The position numbers and the translations under genes were made by a program. A stretch of 64,000 nt of DNA from Odoribacter sp. UBA944 (GTDB taxonomy: Bacteria; Bacteroidota; Bacteroidia; Bacteroidales; Marinifilaceae). The notes beneath the pieces were generated by a model. The model was given only the letters and a program-made list of their open reading frames with translations. It searched no databases and was not told where the DNA came from. Within the stretch, counting starts at the first letter, position 1; the number at the start of each line of letters is the position of its first letter. Below are positions 52,786 through 61,947 of the stretch, one piece after another. The stretch is from NCBI GenBank assembly GCA_002293375.1, contig DBDA01000051.1, forward strand, positions 11,868 to 75,867, written 5' to 3'.

Positions 52786-54075
52786 TTACCAGACAATGTC
52801 GGTCCGGTTCACCGGCAGGCTCATACACCGGGCTCCGCCGCCGCCCCGCGGCAGTTCCGAACCGTCTATAGTAATGACATACTTGTCCTTGTCGGATACA
52901 CCGACTTTCCCGTCAATGAAATCGTTGGCTTTGATGATCTCAAAACCGGCATTGTGCATGGCTTCAATGGTATAGTTGTTCCGGGCGTACCCCAGCACCT
53001 GCCCGGGCCCGATGCAGAAAAAGTTAGCGCCGCTGTGCCACTGTTCCCGCTCCTGGTTCCAATCATCGGTTCCGCCGCACAACACCGGTTCCAGTTCCAT
53101 GCCCAATTTCTTCAACGCCACAAGCAGGTTTTTCTCGTTCCGGATGCCCAGCAACTTTCCGTTCTGCAACTTAATGTGAACGGTCTGGTAGTTGCCCGGA
53201 TGCAGGATCAGGGGTTCGAACACCATGCATTTGTCCCGGTCCAAAAGGGTAAATACCATGTCCAGGTGAATAAACGAATCCGGCGTGTGGGGCAATTGCT
53301 GGATCAGGATGTGCTGCACTTTTTCGCTTTTCCGGCGGAGCATTTCGTACACCAGCAAATCAATGGCCTGCGTGCTGGTACGCGCCCCGTTCCCGATGAT
53401 CAGCAAATCCTCCCGGGCAACCAATACATCCCCACCCTCGATGGTACGGATGCGAGTGGCCGATTTCGGACTGGTTTTCAGCGAAAGGGTCGTCGTGCGG
53501 AATTCGGGTGTAAAATCGAAGATCGAGCGCATGATCACCGACTCCCGGTCCCGGATGGAGTTGGCCATCCGGCCGATCAGTACCTCATTATTGATACTCA
53601 TAGCCGCATCCCGGGTAAACAGGAAATTGTGCATGGGCCGCAGGGCGTACCAATCCTTGCTGAGGTATTTGGTGAGGTTGTCCTTCACCATCTCCACCCC
53701 TTCAATCAGCATGCGGGCCAGATCCTCTGCACTCTCTTCCCGGAGCCGCTCTTTCAAGCTTCCACAGGGCGCCTCCTCCCCGATAAAAGGTTCAATGGCT
53801 TCGATCCGGTCCAGCACCTCCTCTTTGACGGCGTCATCTTTCAGGATATTGCCAAGCAACTCCTTCACTTCGTAAGTGCGGGTCAATCTGGAGAGCACCC
53901 CCTGGATCTGTTTGTATTCGTCCCGGGCGATGGAGAGGTTGATAATGTCACTGTACAGCGCCCGCTCCGCATTTCCGGGAGTCATATTCTCCACCTCTTC
54001 CCCCGGCGTGTGTATAATGACACCGTTCAGTTTGCCTATTTCCGACCGGACATTGATTTCAGTGATCTGTTCCAT
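52786..54075 (-). CDS. arcA: Arginine deiminase
   Basis: Hydrolyses L-arginine to citrulline and ammonia. 429 residues. Conserved blocks: FTRDAAMSINNEVLIGRMAN, EGGDVLVAREDLLIIGNGAR, catalytic His in FIHLDMVFTLLDRD, and nucleophile Cys417 in GGGGARCMSLPVNR. No ornithine carbamoyltransferase or carbamate kinase gene is within the window, so here it is not part of a compact arc operon. A TATTTTTG element lies 28 bases upstream. Confidence 0.95.
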   Translation of the reverse strand: MEQITEINVRSEIGKLNGVIIHTPGEEVENMTPGNAERALYSDIINLSIARDEYKQIQGVLSRLTRTYEVKELLGNILKDDAVKEEVLDRIEAIEPFIGEEAPCGSLKERLREESAEDLARMLIEGVEMVKDNLTKYLSKDWYALRPMHNFLFTRDAAMSINNEVLIGRMANSIRDRESVIMRSIFDFTPEFRTTTLSLKTSPKSATRIRTIEGGDVLVAREDLLIIGNGARTSTQAIDLLVYEMLRRKSEKVQHILIQQLPHTPDSFIHLDMVFTLLDRDKCMVFEPLILHPGNYQTVHIKLQNGKLLGIRNEKNLLVALKKLGMELEPVLCGGTDDWNQEREQWHSGANFFCIGPGQVLGYARNNYTIEAMHNAGFEIIKANDFIDGKVGVSDKDKYVITIDGSELPRGGGGARCMSLPVNRTDIVW

Positions 54076-54102
54076 AGTGTGAGACGCTAAAATAACAGTG
54101 CA

Positions 54103-54110
54103 AAAATAGC
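54103..54110 (-). promoter_or_regulatory. Putative -7 element of arcA
   Basis: TATTTTTG on the minus strand, full match to TAnnTTTG, 28 bases upstream of the arcA start at 54075. -33 box not recognisable. Confidence 0.45.
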
Positions 54111-54231
54111 CGATAAAAGGCGGATAACCTTGAATTTACAGGGTATAATTATGCAATATCCGAAAATAGATATGCAACGCTTCCGGCTAAAGATTATAAC
54201 CGATCCGTTCCGAAAATTCCTTTCAAAACCG

Positions 54232-54239
54232 TATCTTTG
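54232..54239 (+). promoter_or_regulatory. Putative -7 element of the PIF1-like helicase gene
   Basis: TATCTTTG, full match to TAnnTTTG, 53 bases before the ATG at 54293. The rest of the divergent 54076-54292 region shows no gene. Confidence 0.45.
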
Positions 54240-54292
54240 ACATATTCGGTGCCGTGGCATCCCCAGAGAATCCATAAGATCTGTATAGAATC

Positions 54293-56488
54293 ATGCAACC
54301 TACTGATCTGTTTCACGACATAGCGTACCATTTTGCGACGCTCACGAACCGTTCGCTGTTCCTGACCGGAAAGGCCGGAACGGGAAAAACCACGTTTTTG
54401 AAAAAGCTCAAAGAGGAAAGCCGGAAGGAGATGGCGATCGTTGCTCCGACCGGAGTGGCCGCCATCAATGCCGGGGGCGTTACCATCCACTCCTTCTTTC
54501 AACTGCCTTTCCACCCTTTTATCCCGACAACCGATGGGCAGAAAGACCTGATCGGCAAACTGAAAATCAACAGTGCCCGCCGGAAGGTGCTGTATGAACT
54601 GGAATTGTTGATAATTGACGAGATCAGCATGGTGCGCGCCGATGTGCTGGATGCTATCGATACGGTACTCCGGCATTTCCGGTACAGGCGGAACGAACCT
54701 TTCGGCGGCGTACAGGTAATCTTTATCGGCGACATGTACCAGCTTTCGCCCGTTTACAAAGAGGAGGAGTGGCAACTGTTATCCCCCTATTATCCGGGCA
54801 TCTATTTCTTTGACAGCCTCGCGGTCCGGGAACAACCGCCTGTTCACATCGAATTCGACAAAATATACCGCCAAAACGATCCGGACTTTATCCGGCTGTT
54901 GAACGAGGTGCGGAACAACCGGATCTCCCAGGAGGGCTTTGCGTTGTTGCAACAACTGTACAAGCCCGATTTTAAAGCGCCCAAAAACGATACCTATATT
55001 ACATTGACCACGCACAACTACAAGGCCGACAGCATAAATGCCGGGGAGTTGGAGATACTGCCGGGCCGTTCCCGGAAATTTAAAGCGGTTGTCGCAGGCG
55101 ATTACCCCGAAAAAAGTTATCCGACGGAAGAGGAGTTGGAATTTAAAACGGGCGCCAAAGTCATGTTCCTGAAAAACGACAAAGGGGATCCCCGCCGCTA
55201 CTACAACGGGAAGATCGGAGAAATAACCGCGTTCGGAGAAAATGTTATCTATGTAAAATGCGCCGGAGATGATGAGGCGATAGAAGTGGTTCCGGAAGTG
55301 TGGAGAAATGTCTCGTACAGCGCCAATCCACAAACCAAGCAGATAGAGGAGACGCAATTGGGTACGTTCACCCAGTTCCCGTTGCGGTTGGCATGGGCCA
55401 TCACCATTCATAAAAGCCAGGGGCTTACATTCGACAAAGCCATCATAGACGCCGGGCAGGCTTTTGCCCCCGGACAGGTCTACGTGGCGTTGAGCCGCTG
55501 CCGTTCACTGGAAGGCCTGGTGTTGCTGAGCAAGATCGATCGTACGAATTTACAGGCGGACCAAAACATTGTAGCGCATGGCAAACAAAAGTTGCCTGCA
55601 GAGACGCTGCACCACCAATTGGACAGCTCCAAAAGGGAGTACAGAAAGCAGATCCTGCTGACGGTCTTTGATCTTAAAATGGGTATCGGCCAGCTCAACC
55701 GCCTCATCGGGTTTGTAAAAGAGAAAACCGCTTCTTTCAACGAAGAGACAGGGACTTTTTTGGCCGCTGTGCAGGAAGAGGTTACAAAAATTCAGGCCGT
55801 CGCCATCCGTTTTCAGCACGAATTGCAAAACATCCTGTCGGCGGAACCCGTGGACGAACAAAAATTGCAGGAACGGACCGCTTCCGCATCTACCTATTTT
55901 ACCGGCCGGTTGCAGGCAGTGGTGGAAGAGCTGAAGAGATCGCCCGCCCGCACAGACAGCAAAGCGAATGCCGCGGAATACAACGATGATCTGAAAACCA
56001 TTTATGCTTTCCTGGAAGAAAAATTGCATATCTTCAAGCAGATAAAAGACGAATGTACCGTACAGCGGTATTACCAGGCTAAACGTACGCTTCTGCTACC
56101 GCCTTTTTCCGTAAATGCATACTCCGGAAGCGATCCCGGAAAACAAACAGAGGCACGTTATCCGGTCCTATACTACAAACTGGCCGATCTGAGGAGAAAA
56201 ATATGCGAACCGACGAACTTGCCGGTCTACCTGGTTTCAAGCACCAAAGGACTGACCGAACTGGCTACCTATTTACCACATACACCGGAAGACCTGAAAC
56301 AGATCAGCGGGTTCGGGCCGGCTACCATCGCCAAATACGGGCAACTGTTCCTCGACGCGGTGACAACATTCTGCCAACAACACAACCTGGGGTCGCACAT
56401 GGACGAAATAGAGAACAAGAAAGGCAAAAAAGCCGGCAAGAAAAAACCGAAATCGGAAAAAGGGAAAAAATCAGAGCGGCCAACATGA
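54293..56488 (+). CDS. PIF1-like superfamily 1 DNA helicase with C-terminal HRDC domain
   Basis: A 731-residue ATP-dependent helicase. Walker A LTGKAGTGKTTF (residues 24-35), PIF1-type motif Ia VAPTGVAAINAGGVTIHSFF, Walker B LLIIDEISMVRAD (Asp109-Glu110), motif III VIFIGDMYQLSPV, and the UvrD_C_2-type end TIHKSQGLTFDKAIIDAG followed by VYVALSRCRSLEGL. After a helical middle part, residues about 625-697 form an HRDC-like domain (STKGLTELATYLPHTPEDLK, ISGFGPATIAKYGQLF), then a Lys-rich tail that may bind DNA. The helicase-HRDC layout is found in Bacteroidota; the in vivo role is unknown. Confidence 0.88.
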   Translation: MQPTDLFHDIAYHFATLTNRSLFLTGKAGTGKTTFLKKLKEESRKEMAIVAPTGVAAINAGGVTIHSFFQLPFHPFIPTTDGQKDLIGKLKINSARRKVLYELELLIIDEISMVRADVLDAIDTVLRHFRYRRNEPFGGVQVIFIGDMYQLSPVYKEEEWQLLSPYYPGIYFFDSLAVREQPPVHIEFDKIYRQNDPDFIRLLNEVRNNRISQEGFALLQQLYKPDFKAPKNDTYITLTTHNYKADSINAGELEILPGRSRKFKAVVAGDYPEKSYPTEEELEFKTGAKVMFLKNDKGDPRRYYNGKIGEITAFGENVIYVKCAGDDEAIEVVPEVWRNVSYSANPQTKQIEETQLGTFTQFPLRLAWAITIHKSQGLTFDKAIIDAGQAFAPGQVYVALSRCRSLEGLVLLSKIDRTNLQADQNIVAHGKQKLPAETLHHQLDSSKREYRKQILLTVFDLKMGIGQLNRLIGFVKEKTASFNEETGTFLAAVQEEVTKIQAVAIRFQHELQNILSAEPVDEQKLQERTASASTYFTGRLQAVVEELKRSPARTDSKANAAEYNDDLKTIYAFLEEKLHIFKQIKDECTVQRYYQAKRTLLLPPFSVNAYSGSDPGKQTEARYPVLYYKLADLRRKICEPTNLPVYLVSSTKGLTELATYLPHTPEDLKQISGFGPATIAKYGQLFLDAVTTFCQQHNLGSHMDEIENKKGKKAGKKKPKSEKGKKSERPT

Positions 56489-56502
56489 CGTCAGCCGCTC
56501 TG
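56472..56502. terminator. Possible bidirectional hairpin between helicase and WYL regulator genes
   Basis: CAGAGCGGC (56472-56480) pairs with GCCGCTCTG (56494-56502), 13-base loop, spanning the helicase stop codon and ending just before the convergent regulator stop. No strong T-run. Confidence 0.4.
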
Positions 56503-56505
56503 CTA

Positions 56506-57459
56506 TCAATTTAAAAAATGCTGTCGATTTTCATAACTTTCAATAATTTCTTTAATGTGTATTTTTACCTCTTCCGGGCTGACGACTTCGGTCGTATCGC
56601 CGTGTCCCAGTACCCAGCGGGCCATCGTCTCGACATTATAGCTCATATAGGTCTGCTCCATGCGCCCATCCGCCAACCCATGCTCTTCAACGAGGCCCAT
56701 AAAATAGTTAACGTCACGGTTCCGTCGGGCAGTCTCCGCGCTGGTACGGATCACCACCCTTGTCAGGCAGGCGGCATCGTCATGCCCGGCAAGCGACTCC
56801 AAAGGCGGATGTTCCTCAATGGTATGCCTTCTGCCGGTAGCCGTCAAACCATCGATACGGTCGAGCCGGAACGTGCGGTACTCGCCCCGCAGGTGACACC
56901 AGGCCGTCAGGTACCAAAAGGGAGCTGAAAACGTAACGCCCACCGCCTCAATCTCGCGCCGGCTGATCCCCCCGTCGGCATTGGTATAATCCATTTGCAA
57001 CATTTCGCGATCGTTCACACTACAAAGGATCGTCTGCAACGCCCCCGATGGCTGCACCTCGGGCGCACGACGGCTCCGATACACTGCAATCGAATCGCCG
57101 AGGCCGGCCATCTCGTTCCTGTCCACGCCCCGCATCACCGCCCTGATCTTATCCATCCCCAAGCGGAAATGGTGGCTGTTGTGACTATCGGTCATTTGCT
57201 CAATAAACTTTTCGGCAGTCAGGAACGCCAATGCCTCCTCCTTCGTAAACATCAACGGCGGCAACCGGTAGCCTTCGACCAAAGCATACCCCACTCCCGC
57301 ATCACCGCAAACCGGTACACCGGCCTCCTCCAGTGTCCGGATATCCCGGTAGATGGTGCGAACACTCACACCGAAACGTTCGGCCATCTGCCCGGCCGTC
57401 ACAACAGAACGCGACTGAAGCTGGATGAGAATAGCGGATATGCGGTCAAGACGGTTCAT
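56506..57459 (-). CDS. YafY-type transcriptional regulator (HTH plus WYL domain)
   Basis: A 317-residue regulator. N-terminal winged helix-turn-helix RISAILIQLQSRSVVTAGQM and FGVSVRTIYRDIRTLEEAGV, followed by a WYL domain (about residues 135-220; QMDYTNADGGISRREIEAVG, FWYLTAWCHLRGEYRTFRLD) and a C-terminal extension. WYL domains often sense nucleotides or other small ligands. It starts 9 bases after the VOC gene, so the two form one unit. Confidence 0.92.
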   Translation of the reverse strand: MNRLDRISAILIQLQSRSVVTAGQMAERFGVSVRTIYRDIRTLEEAGVPVCGDAGVGYALVEGYRLPPLMFTKEEALAFLTAEKFIEQMTDSHNSHHFRLGMDKIRAVMRGVDRNEMAGLGDSIAVYRSRRAPEVQPSGALQTILCSVNDREMLQMDYTNADGGISRREIEAVGVTFSAPFWYLTAWCHLRGEYRTFRLDRIDGLTATGRRHTIEEHPPLESLAGHDDAACLTRVVIRTSAETARRNRDVNYFMGLVEEHGLADGRMEQTYMSYNVETMARWVLGHGDTTEVVSPEEVKIHIKEIIESYENRQHFLN

Positions 57460-57468
57460 GGCAGCCGG

Positions 57469-57891
57469 CTACTCTTCGTACATCACTGCCCAAAGTATAC
57501 CGTAGCGGTCAACCACCTCACCGTAACGTTTGGCATAAAATGTTTCGCACAACTCACAAGCGATCTTTTGCGCTCCCTGGGTTAATTTGGCAAAAACCGT
57601 TTCCGCCTGTGCAATGGAGTCGCACGAAAGAGACAACATGTGTCCGCCATTGCCAAAAGTACGCGGGTCACTCGGCAGGGTGTCTGCAACGGCTATGGAT
57701 CCCCCCGGAAATGGAACACAGCAATGCATCACTTTGTCTTTGTAATTCTCCGGAACAGGAGGCATACCTTCCGTAAGCGGCATCTGGCCATAACGGTAAA
57801 GGTCCCCGATCTTTCCGCCAAGCAGATCGGCATAAAACTTGGCCGCCTCCTCGGCTTGGCCGTTGAAAATCAGATAAGATGTAATTTTCAT
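57469..57891 (-). CDS. VOC-family (PhnB/YjdN-like) protein
   Basis: A 140-residue protein of the vicinal-oxygen-chelate/glyoxalase fold: ITSYLIFNGQAEEAAKFYAD opens the first beta-alpha-beta unit and FYAKRYGEVVDRYGILWAVM closes the second. PhnB-like members usually lack an assigned reaction. Upstream partner of the WYL regulator; a TATCTTTG element lies 26 bases before its start. Confidence 0.88.
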   Translation of the reverse strand: MKITSYLIFNGQAEEAAKFYADLLGGKIGDLYRYGQMPLTEGMPPVPENYKDKVMHCCVPFPGGSIAVADTLPSDPRTFGNGGHMLSLSCDSIAQAETVFAKLTQGAQKIACELCETFYAKRYGEVVDRYGILWAVMYEE

Positions 57892-57916
57892 ATGGAATAA
57901 TTTTTGGTTAACATGA

Positions 57917-57924
57917 CAAAGATA
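57917..57924 (-). promoter_or_regulatory. Putative -7 element of the VOC-regulator unit
   Basis: TATCTTTG on the minus strand, full match to TAnnTTTG; no TTTG at the -33 position. Confidence 0.45.
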
Positions 57925-58126
57925 CCCCCCTGCTGTGACAACAGTATGTCAGTAGAACACGGTGGCCGTAAAATAGTTGATCAAGCCCACAAATTTCTAT
58001 CTCAAAAATACAACATCTTACAATCATTACAAACCAAAAGCAATAAGATATTGATAGTCAAGAGCACCATCATTTCTTTAACAGATCCGCTCCCGTCTGT
58101 CCCGGATCGTTTATCTTCTTTTAGCT

Positions 58127-58157
58127 GTTGTGAATTGCTTTCAAGATTGTATCTTTG
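58127..58157 (+). promoter_or_regulatory. Putative promoter of the second S41 peptidase gene
   Basis: GTTG (58127-58130), 19 bases, TATCTTTG (58150-58157). The ATG is at 58196. The 57925-58126 stretch contains only a short open frame of low plausibility. Confidence 0.55.
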
Positions 58158-58195
58158 ACAAGGCTTTGAAACACCTTATAATTAAATCCATACTT

Positions 58196-61100
58196 ATGAA
58201 GACACTAAAATTAGTACTACTATCTATTCTCTTCTCCGGAAGCCTCCTGGCCAATCCGTTGTGGATGCGCTATCCTTCCATATCTCCGGATGGGAAGACC
58301 GTCGCTTTCAGTTACAAAGGAGATATCTATACCGTCCCCGCTTCCGGCGGCGAAGCAAAACAGATCACCATGCACGAAGCGTATGACTATATGCCGGTTT
58401 GGAGTTTCGATTCAAAACAAATTGCCTTTGCAAGCAACCGGTTCGGTAACTTTGGCGTGTTTTTGGTTGCTGCCGAAGGCGGTAATGTCAGTCGGGTAAC
58501 GACATATTCCGGAGCCGAATATCCTTATGCCTTCACCCCTGATGGGAAACACATTCTTTACGGGGCCAACATCCAGTTGCCTGCCGGGAGTGCGGCATAC
58601 CCCTACGGAGGCTTCAACCAGCTATATAAAATCCCTGTAGAGGGAGGACGTCCCGAGCAATTACTGTCGACTCCCGTAGAAAATGTGGCCATCTCGAAAG
58701 ATGGAAAAAAAATCCTCTACCAGGACGATAAAGGGCCTGAGAACCAATGGCGGAAACACCACACCTCCTCCATCACCCGTGATATATGGATGTATGACTT
58801 TGCGTCCCGAAAATTTACACAATTGATTACAACGCCGGGTGAAGACACCGATCCCGTTTGGGGCCCGGATCACTCCACCGTTTACTTTTTGAGCGAACGT
58901 TCCGGCTCATTTAATGTACACTCCTTTCCTGTAGACAACCCTCAACAGGTAAAGCAAATCACTGAATTCAAGCAAAATCCGGTTCGTTTCTTATCCATTG
59001 CCAACAACGGCACACTGTGTTTCGGTTACGACGGGGAAATCTACACAGTAGCTTCCGAAGGGAAACCGGTAAAACTGAACGTAACAATCAAAGAAGAAAA
59101 TAAGAAAAACGACGAATTACGTATAGGCGGCCGAAGCGCCTATTGCGTATCTCCCGACGGCAAACAGGTCGCATCTGTCATTCGTGGCGAAATCTTCATT
59201 TCATCCACCGATTATAAATACACCAAACGGATCACCCATTCAGCCGCCCAGGAAAACATGCCTTGCTTCTCTCCGGATGGAAAAACATTGATCTACGCTT
59301 CTCAAAAAACAGGCGTGTGGAGCCTGTACAAAGCCACCCTTTCCCGGGAGGAAGAAAACTACTTCTTTAATTCAACACTCATCAACGAAGAACCGTTATT
59401 CAAAGATATGTCAACAGAACGGATGTATCCGAAATACGCTCCCGATGGAAAAGAGATTGCCTTCGTTGAAGGCCGCAACAAATTAATGGTATACACCATC
59501 GACAACAAAAAAACACGTCAGATCACAGACGGTTCATACCATCCCGCAACCACAGGATATATAGATTACCAATGGTCCCCTGACAGCAAGTGGTTTACGT
59601 TAACCTATAATCCCAATAAACATGACCCGTATAGCGACGTCGGCTTGGTAAGCGCCCAGGGAGGAGAGATCACCAACCTGACCAATAGCGGATACTTTGA
59701 CCAGAATCCCCGGTTCGTACTGGACGGAAATGCCGTCTTATTCTCTTCTGAGCGTTATGGCATGCGCAATCACGCCTCGTGGGGATCACTCAACGATGCC
59801 ATGATCATCTTCCTCAACCCAAAAGCGTACGACAAATACAGACTGAGTGCAGACGATTATAAACTGTTGCAGGAAGAAGAAAAGCTGAACAAAAAGAAAG
59901 AAACCGACGCCAAGAAAGACAAAGAAAGTTCAAAAGAGAAAAAAGAAGCCGGTGAAGAGAAAAAAGCCGAAAACAAAGACATCGTTGTCGAGTTGAAAAA
60001 CATCGAAGACCGAATACTTCGTATCACACCCAACTCCATGCGTCTTGGCGATGCAATACTCAACAAAGAAGGGGATAAACTGTATTGCCTGGCGGCCTTT
60101 GAAAGTGGGTACGACCTGTGGTCTGTCAACACCCGCACCCGGGAAACAAAGATAGAGATCAAAGGCGCAGGATCCGGTTCGTTGGAATTGGATAAAGAGG
60201 GTAAAATTCTATTCATGCTGGGAGGAAATCCGCAAAAAATAACATTGGCCGGCAACAAAAAAGAACCGATCTCTGTGTCGGCGCAATTTGATATGGACCT
60301 GTTGGCTGAAAGAGAATACATGTTCGACCATGTTTGGACGGAAGAACAAAAACGCTTCTACGTAGAGTCAATGCATGGAGTAAACTGGCCATTGATAAAA
60401 AAGACCTACAGGAAATATTTGCCTTACATCAACAACAACTACGACTTTTCGGAAATGTTGAGTGAAATGCTGGGAGAATTAAACGTTTCGCACACCGGAA
60501 GCGGTTATTCCGGCACCTCTTCCAACCCGGATATAACGGCAACATTCGGCATCCTATTCTCATGGAAACACCAAGGAGACGGACTGCTGATCGATGAAGT
60601 ATTGGAAAAAGGCCCGTTCGACAATGCGAACAGCAAAGTAGAAAAAGGAGTCATCATAGAAGCCGTCAACGGAGAAAAAATACTGGCAGGCAAAGACTTT
60701 TTCCCATTGCTGGACAAAATAGCAGGAAAAAACACACTGATCTCATTCCACAACCCTCAGACCAAAGAACGCTGGGAGGAAGTGATCAAACCGATAACAA
60801 TAGCTGCCCAAAACGAACTACTCTACAATCGTTGGATTAAATTGCGCGAAGCAGAAGTCGATCGTCTGTCGAACGGAAGGCTTGGTTACGTACACATACC
60901 GAGCATGGGCGATCCGAGCTTCCGCTCCGTTTATTCCGACATTCTTGGTAAATACAACACCCGGGAAGCAATTGTTATCGATACCCGATTCAACGGTGGC
61001 GGCCGCCTGCACGAAGACGTTGAAGTATTATTCAGTGGTAAAAAATACTTCACCCAGGTAATCCGTGGCGTTGAAGCATGCGACATGCCGAGCCGGAGAT

Positions 61101-61426
61101 GGAACAAACCATCCATCATGGTCATAGGAGAAGCAAACTATTCAAACGCACACGGCACACCGTGGGTGTATAAACATACCGGCATCGGTAAATTAGTAGG
61201 CATGCCGGTACCGGGAACCATGACAAGCGTGAACTGGGTAACATTGCAAGACCCCTCTCTTTACTTTGGTATCCCGATCGTCGGTTACCGGCTGCCCGAC
61301 GGCTCCTATCTTGAAAACACACAACTGGAACCGGATTATAAAATTGCCAACGACCCGGAAATTATCACAACCGGACGGGACCAGCAACTCGAAAAAGCAG
61401 TCGAAGTAATGCTGAAAGATCTATAA
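58196..61426 (+). CDS. Tricorn-like S41 family peptidase, exported (second of two)
   Basis: Exactly 1076 residues, as for the relative at 19142. ATG at 58196 gives a signal peptide (MKTLKLVLLSILFSGSLLAN); the open frame reaches back to 58130 through the promoter and is not used. N-terminal TolB/Tricorn propeller with repeated phrases (YPSISPDGKTVAFSYKGDIY, PCFSPDGKTLIYASQKTGVW), a Lys/Glu-rich linker (residues about 560-600), a PDZ-like part and a C-terminal S41 core (IVIDTRFNGGGRLHEDVEVL, then GEANYSNAHGTPWVYKHTG with the expected Ser). Likely periplasmic peptide degradation. Confidence 0.92.
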   Translation: MKTLKLVLLSILFSGSLLANPLWMRYPSISPDGKTVAFSYKGDIYTVPASGGEAKQITMHEAYDYMPVWSFDSKQIAFASNRFGNFGVFLVAAEGGNVSRVTTYSGAEYPYAFTPDGKHILYGANIQLPAGSAAYPYGGFNQLYKIPVEGGRPEQLLSTPVENVAISKDGKKILYQDDKGPENQWRKHHTSSITRDIWMYDFASRKFTQLITTPGEDTDPVWGPDHSTVYFLSERSGSFNVHSFPVDNPQQVKQITEFKQNPVRFLSIANNGTLCFGYDGEIYTVASEGKPVKLNVTIKEENKKNDELRIGGRSAYCVSPDGKQVASVIRGEIFISSTDYKYTKRITHSAAQENMPCFSPDGKTLIYASQKTGVWSLYKATLSREEENYFFNSTLINEEPLFKDMSTERMYPKYAPDGKEIAFVEGRNKLMVYTIDNKKTRQITDGSYHPATTGYIDYQWSPDSKWFTLTYNPNKHDPYSDVGLVSAQGGEITNLTNSGYFDQNPRFVLDGNAVLFSSERYGMRNHASWGSLNDAMIIFLNPKAYDKYRLSADDYKLLQEEEKLNKKKETDAKKDKESSKEKKEAGEEKKAENKDIVVELKNIEDRILRITPNSMRLGDAILNKEGDKLYCLAAFESGYDLWSVNTRTRETKIEIKGAGSGSLELDKEGKILFMLGGNPQKITLAGNKKEPISVSAQFDMDLLAEREYMFDHVWTEEQKRFYVESMHGVNWPLIKKTYRKYLPYINNNYDFSEMLSEMLGELNVSHTGSGYSGTSSNPDITATFGILFSWKHQGDGLLIDEVLEKGPFDNANSKVEKGVIIEAVNGEKILAGKDFFPLLDKIAGKNTLISFHNPQTKERWEEVIKPITIAAQNELLYNRWIKLREAEVDRLSNGRLGYVHIPSMGDPSFRSVYSDILGKYNTREAIVIDTRFNGGGRLHEDVEVLFSGKKYFTQVIRGVEACDMPSRRWNKPSIMVIGEANYSNAHGTPWVYKHTGIGKLVGMPVPGTMTSVNWVTLQDPSLYFGIPIVGYRLPDGSYLENTQLEPDYKIANDPEIITTGRDQQLEKAVEVMLKDL

Positions 61427-61483
61427 AAGAGGCATCGCTTCACAGAATCGTGACACCCTAAATGGAGGGGGCCGGGAAACCGC

Positions 61484-61536
61484 AAATGAAACGGTGTCAG
61501 GTAAAGTTAAAGATTTTACCTGACACCGTTTCATTT
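61484..61536. terminator. Long perfect inverted repeat, bidirectional terminator
   Basis: Left arm AAATGAAACGGTGTCAGGTA plus AA (61484-61505) pairs perfectly with 61515-61536 (22 bases), loop of 9. It lies between the convergent S41 and membrane-protein genes and includes the stop codon and last codon of the latter. The preceding 61427-61483 shows nothing recognisable. Confidence 0.8.
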
Positions 61537-61923
61537 ACGGCCTCTATGTTTCAACCGAATAAGCATCGCTACCGTGAATAACCCGATCCCAAACGCCAAT
61601 ACCGCCCACCCGAACGGATTGTCGGGCATAAACCAGGCGGCGAGAATACCGTCGGCCAGAGCGAACATCCCTATAACAACGAGCGGCGCCACAAGGAATT
61701 CGTGCCTTTCGACTCCTCCCAACAGCATCAGGAACAACACCCCGCAAAGAATCAGCAGGCCACCGCATCCGAGGCTGAAGTAGGTAAACGTCTGTTGCCA
61801 TACCGATTCGAGTCCCGTAAACCCTTCGGCGATCATCGGGTGGAACGTCATCACCTCATGGACGATGCCGATGAGGATGGTCAGGATGGCCAGTATGCGG
61901 CCTATGGTGATGTATCTATTCAT
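61531..61923 (-). CDS. Small four-helix membrane protein of unknown function
   Basis: A 130-residue protein (start at 61923, MNRYITIGRILAILTILIGI; a start two codons earlier is possible). Four predicted membrane helices, around ILAILTILIGIVHEVMTF, YFSLGCGGLLILCGVLFLML, FLVAPLVVIGMFALADGILA and FGWAVLAFGIGLFTVAMLIR, with a short basic tail. No family is recognised. It stands alone. Confidence 0.65.
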   Translation of the reverse strand: MNRYITIGRILAILTILIGIVHEVMTFHPMIAEGFTGLESVWQQTFTYFSLGCGGLLILCGVLFLMLLGGVERHEFLVAPLVVIGMFALADGILAAWFMPDNPFGWAVLAFGIGLFTVAMLIRLKHRGRK

Positions 61924-61947
61924 TATCAATCACTTGTGTTATGTTTG

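Noticed and set aside
52954..54090. 378-codon plus-strand frame opposite arcA
   Set aside because: Shadow of arginine deiminase, which has complete catalytic motifs on the minus strand.
57904..58158. 84-codon plus-strand frame in the VOC-S41 intergenic region
   Set aside because: Overlaps the promoter of the S41 gene, has no homology signal that I can see and no conserved motif.
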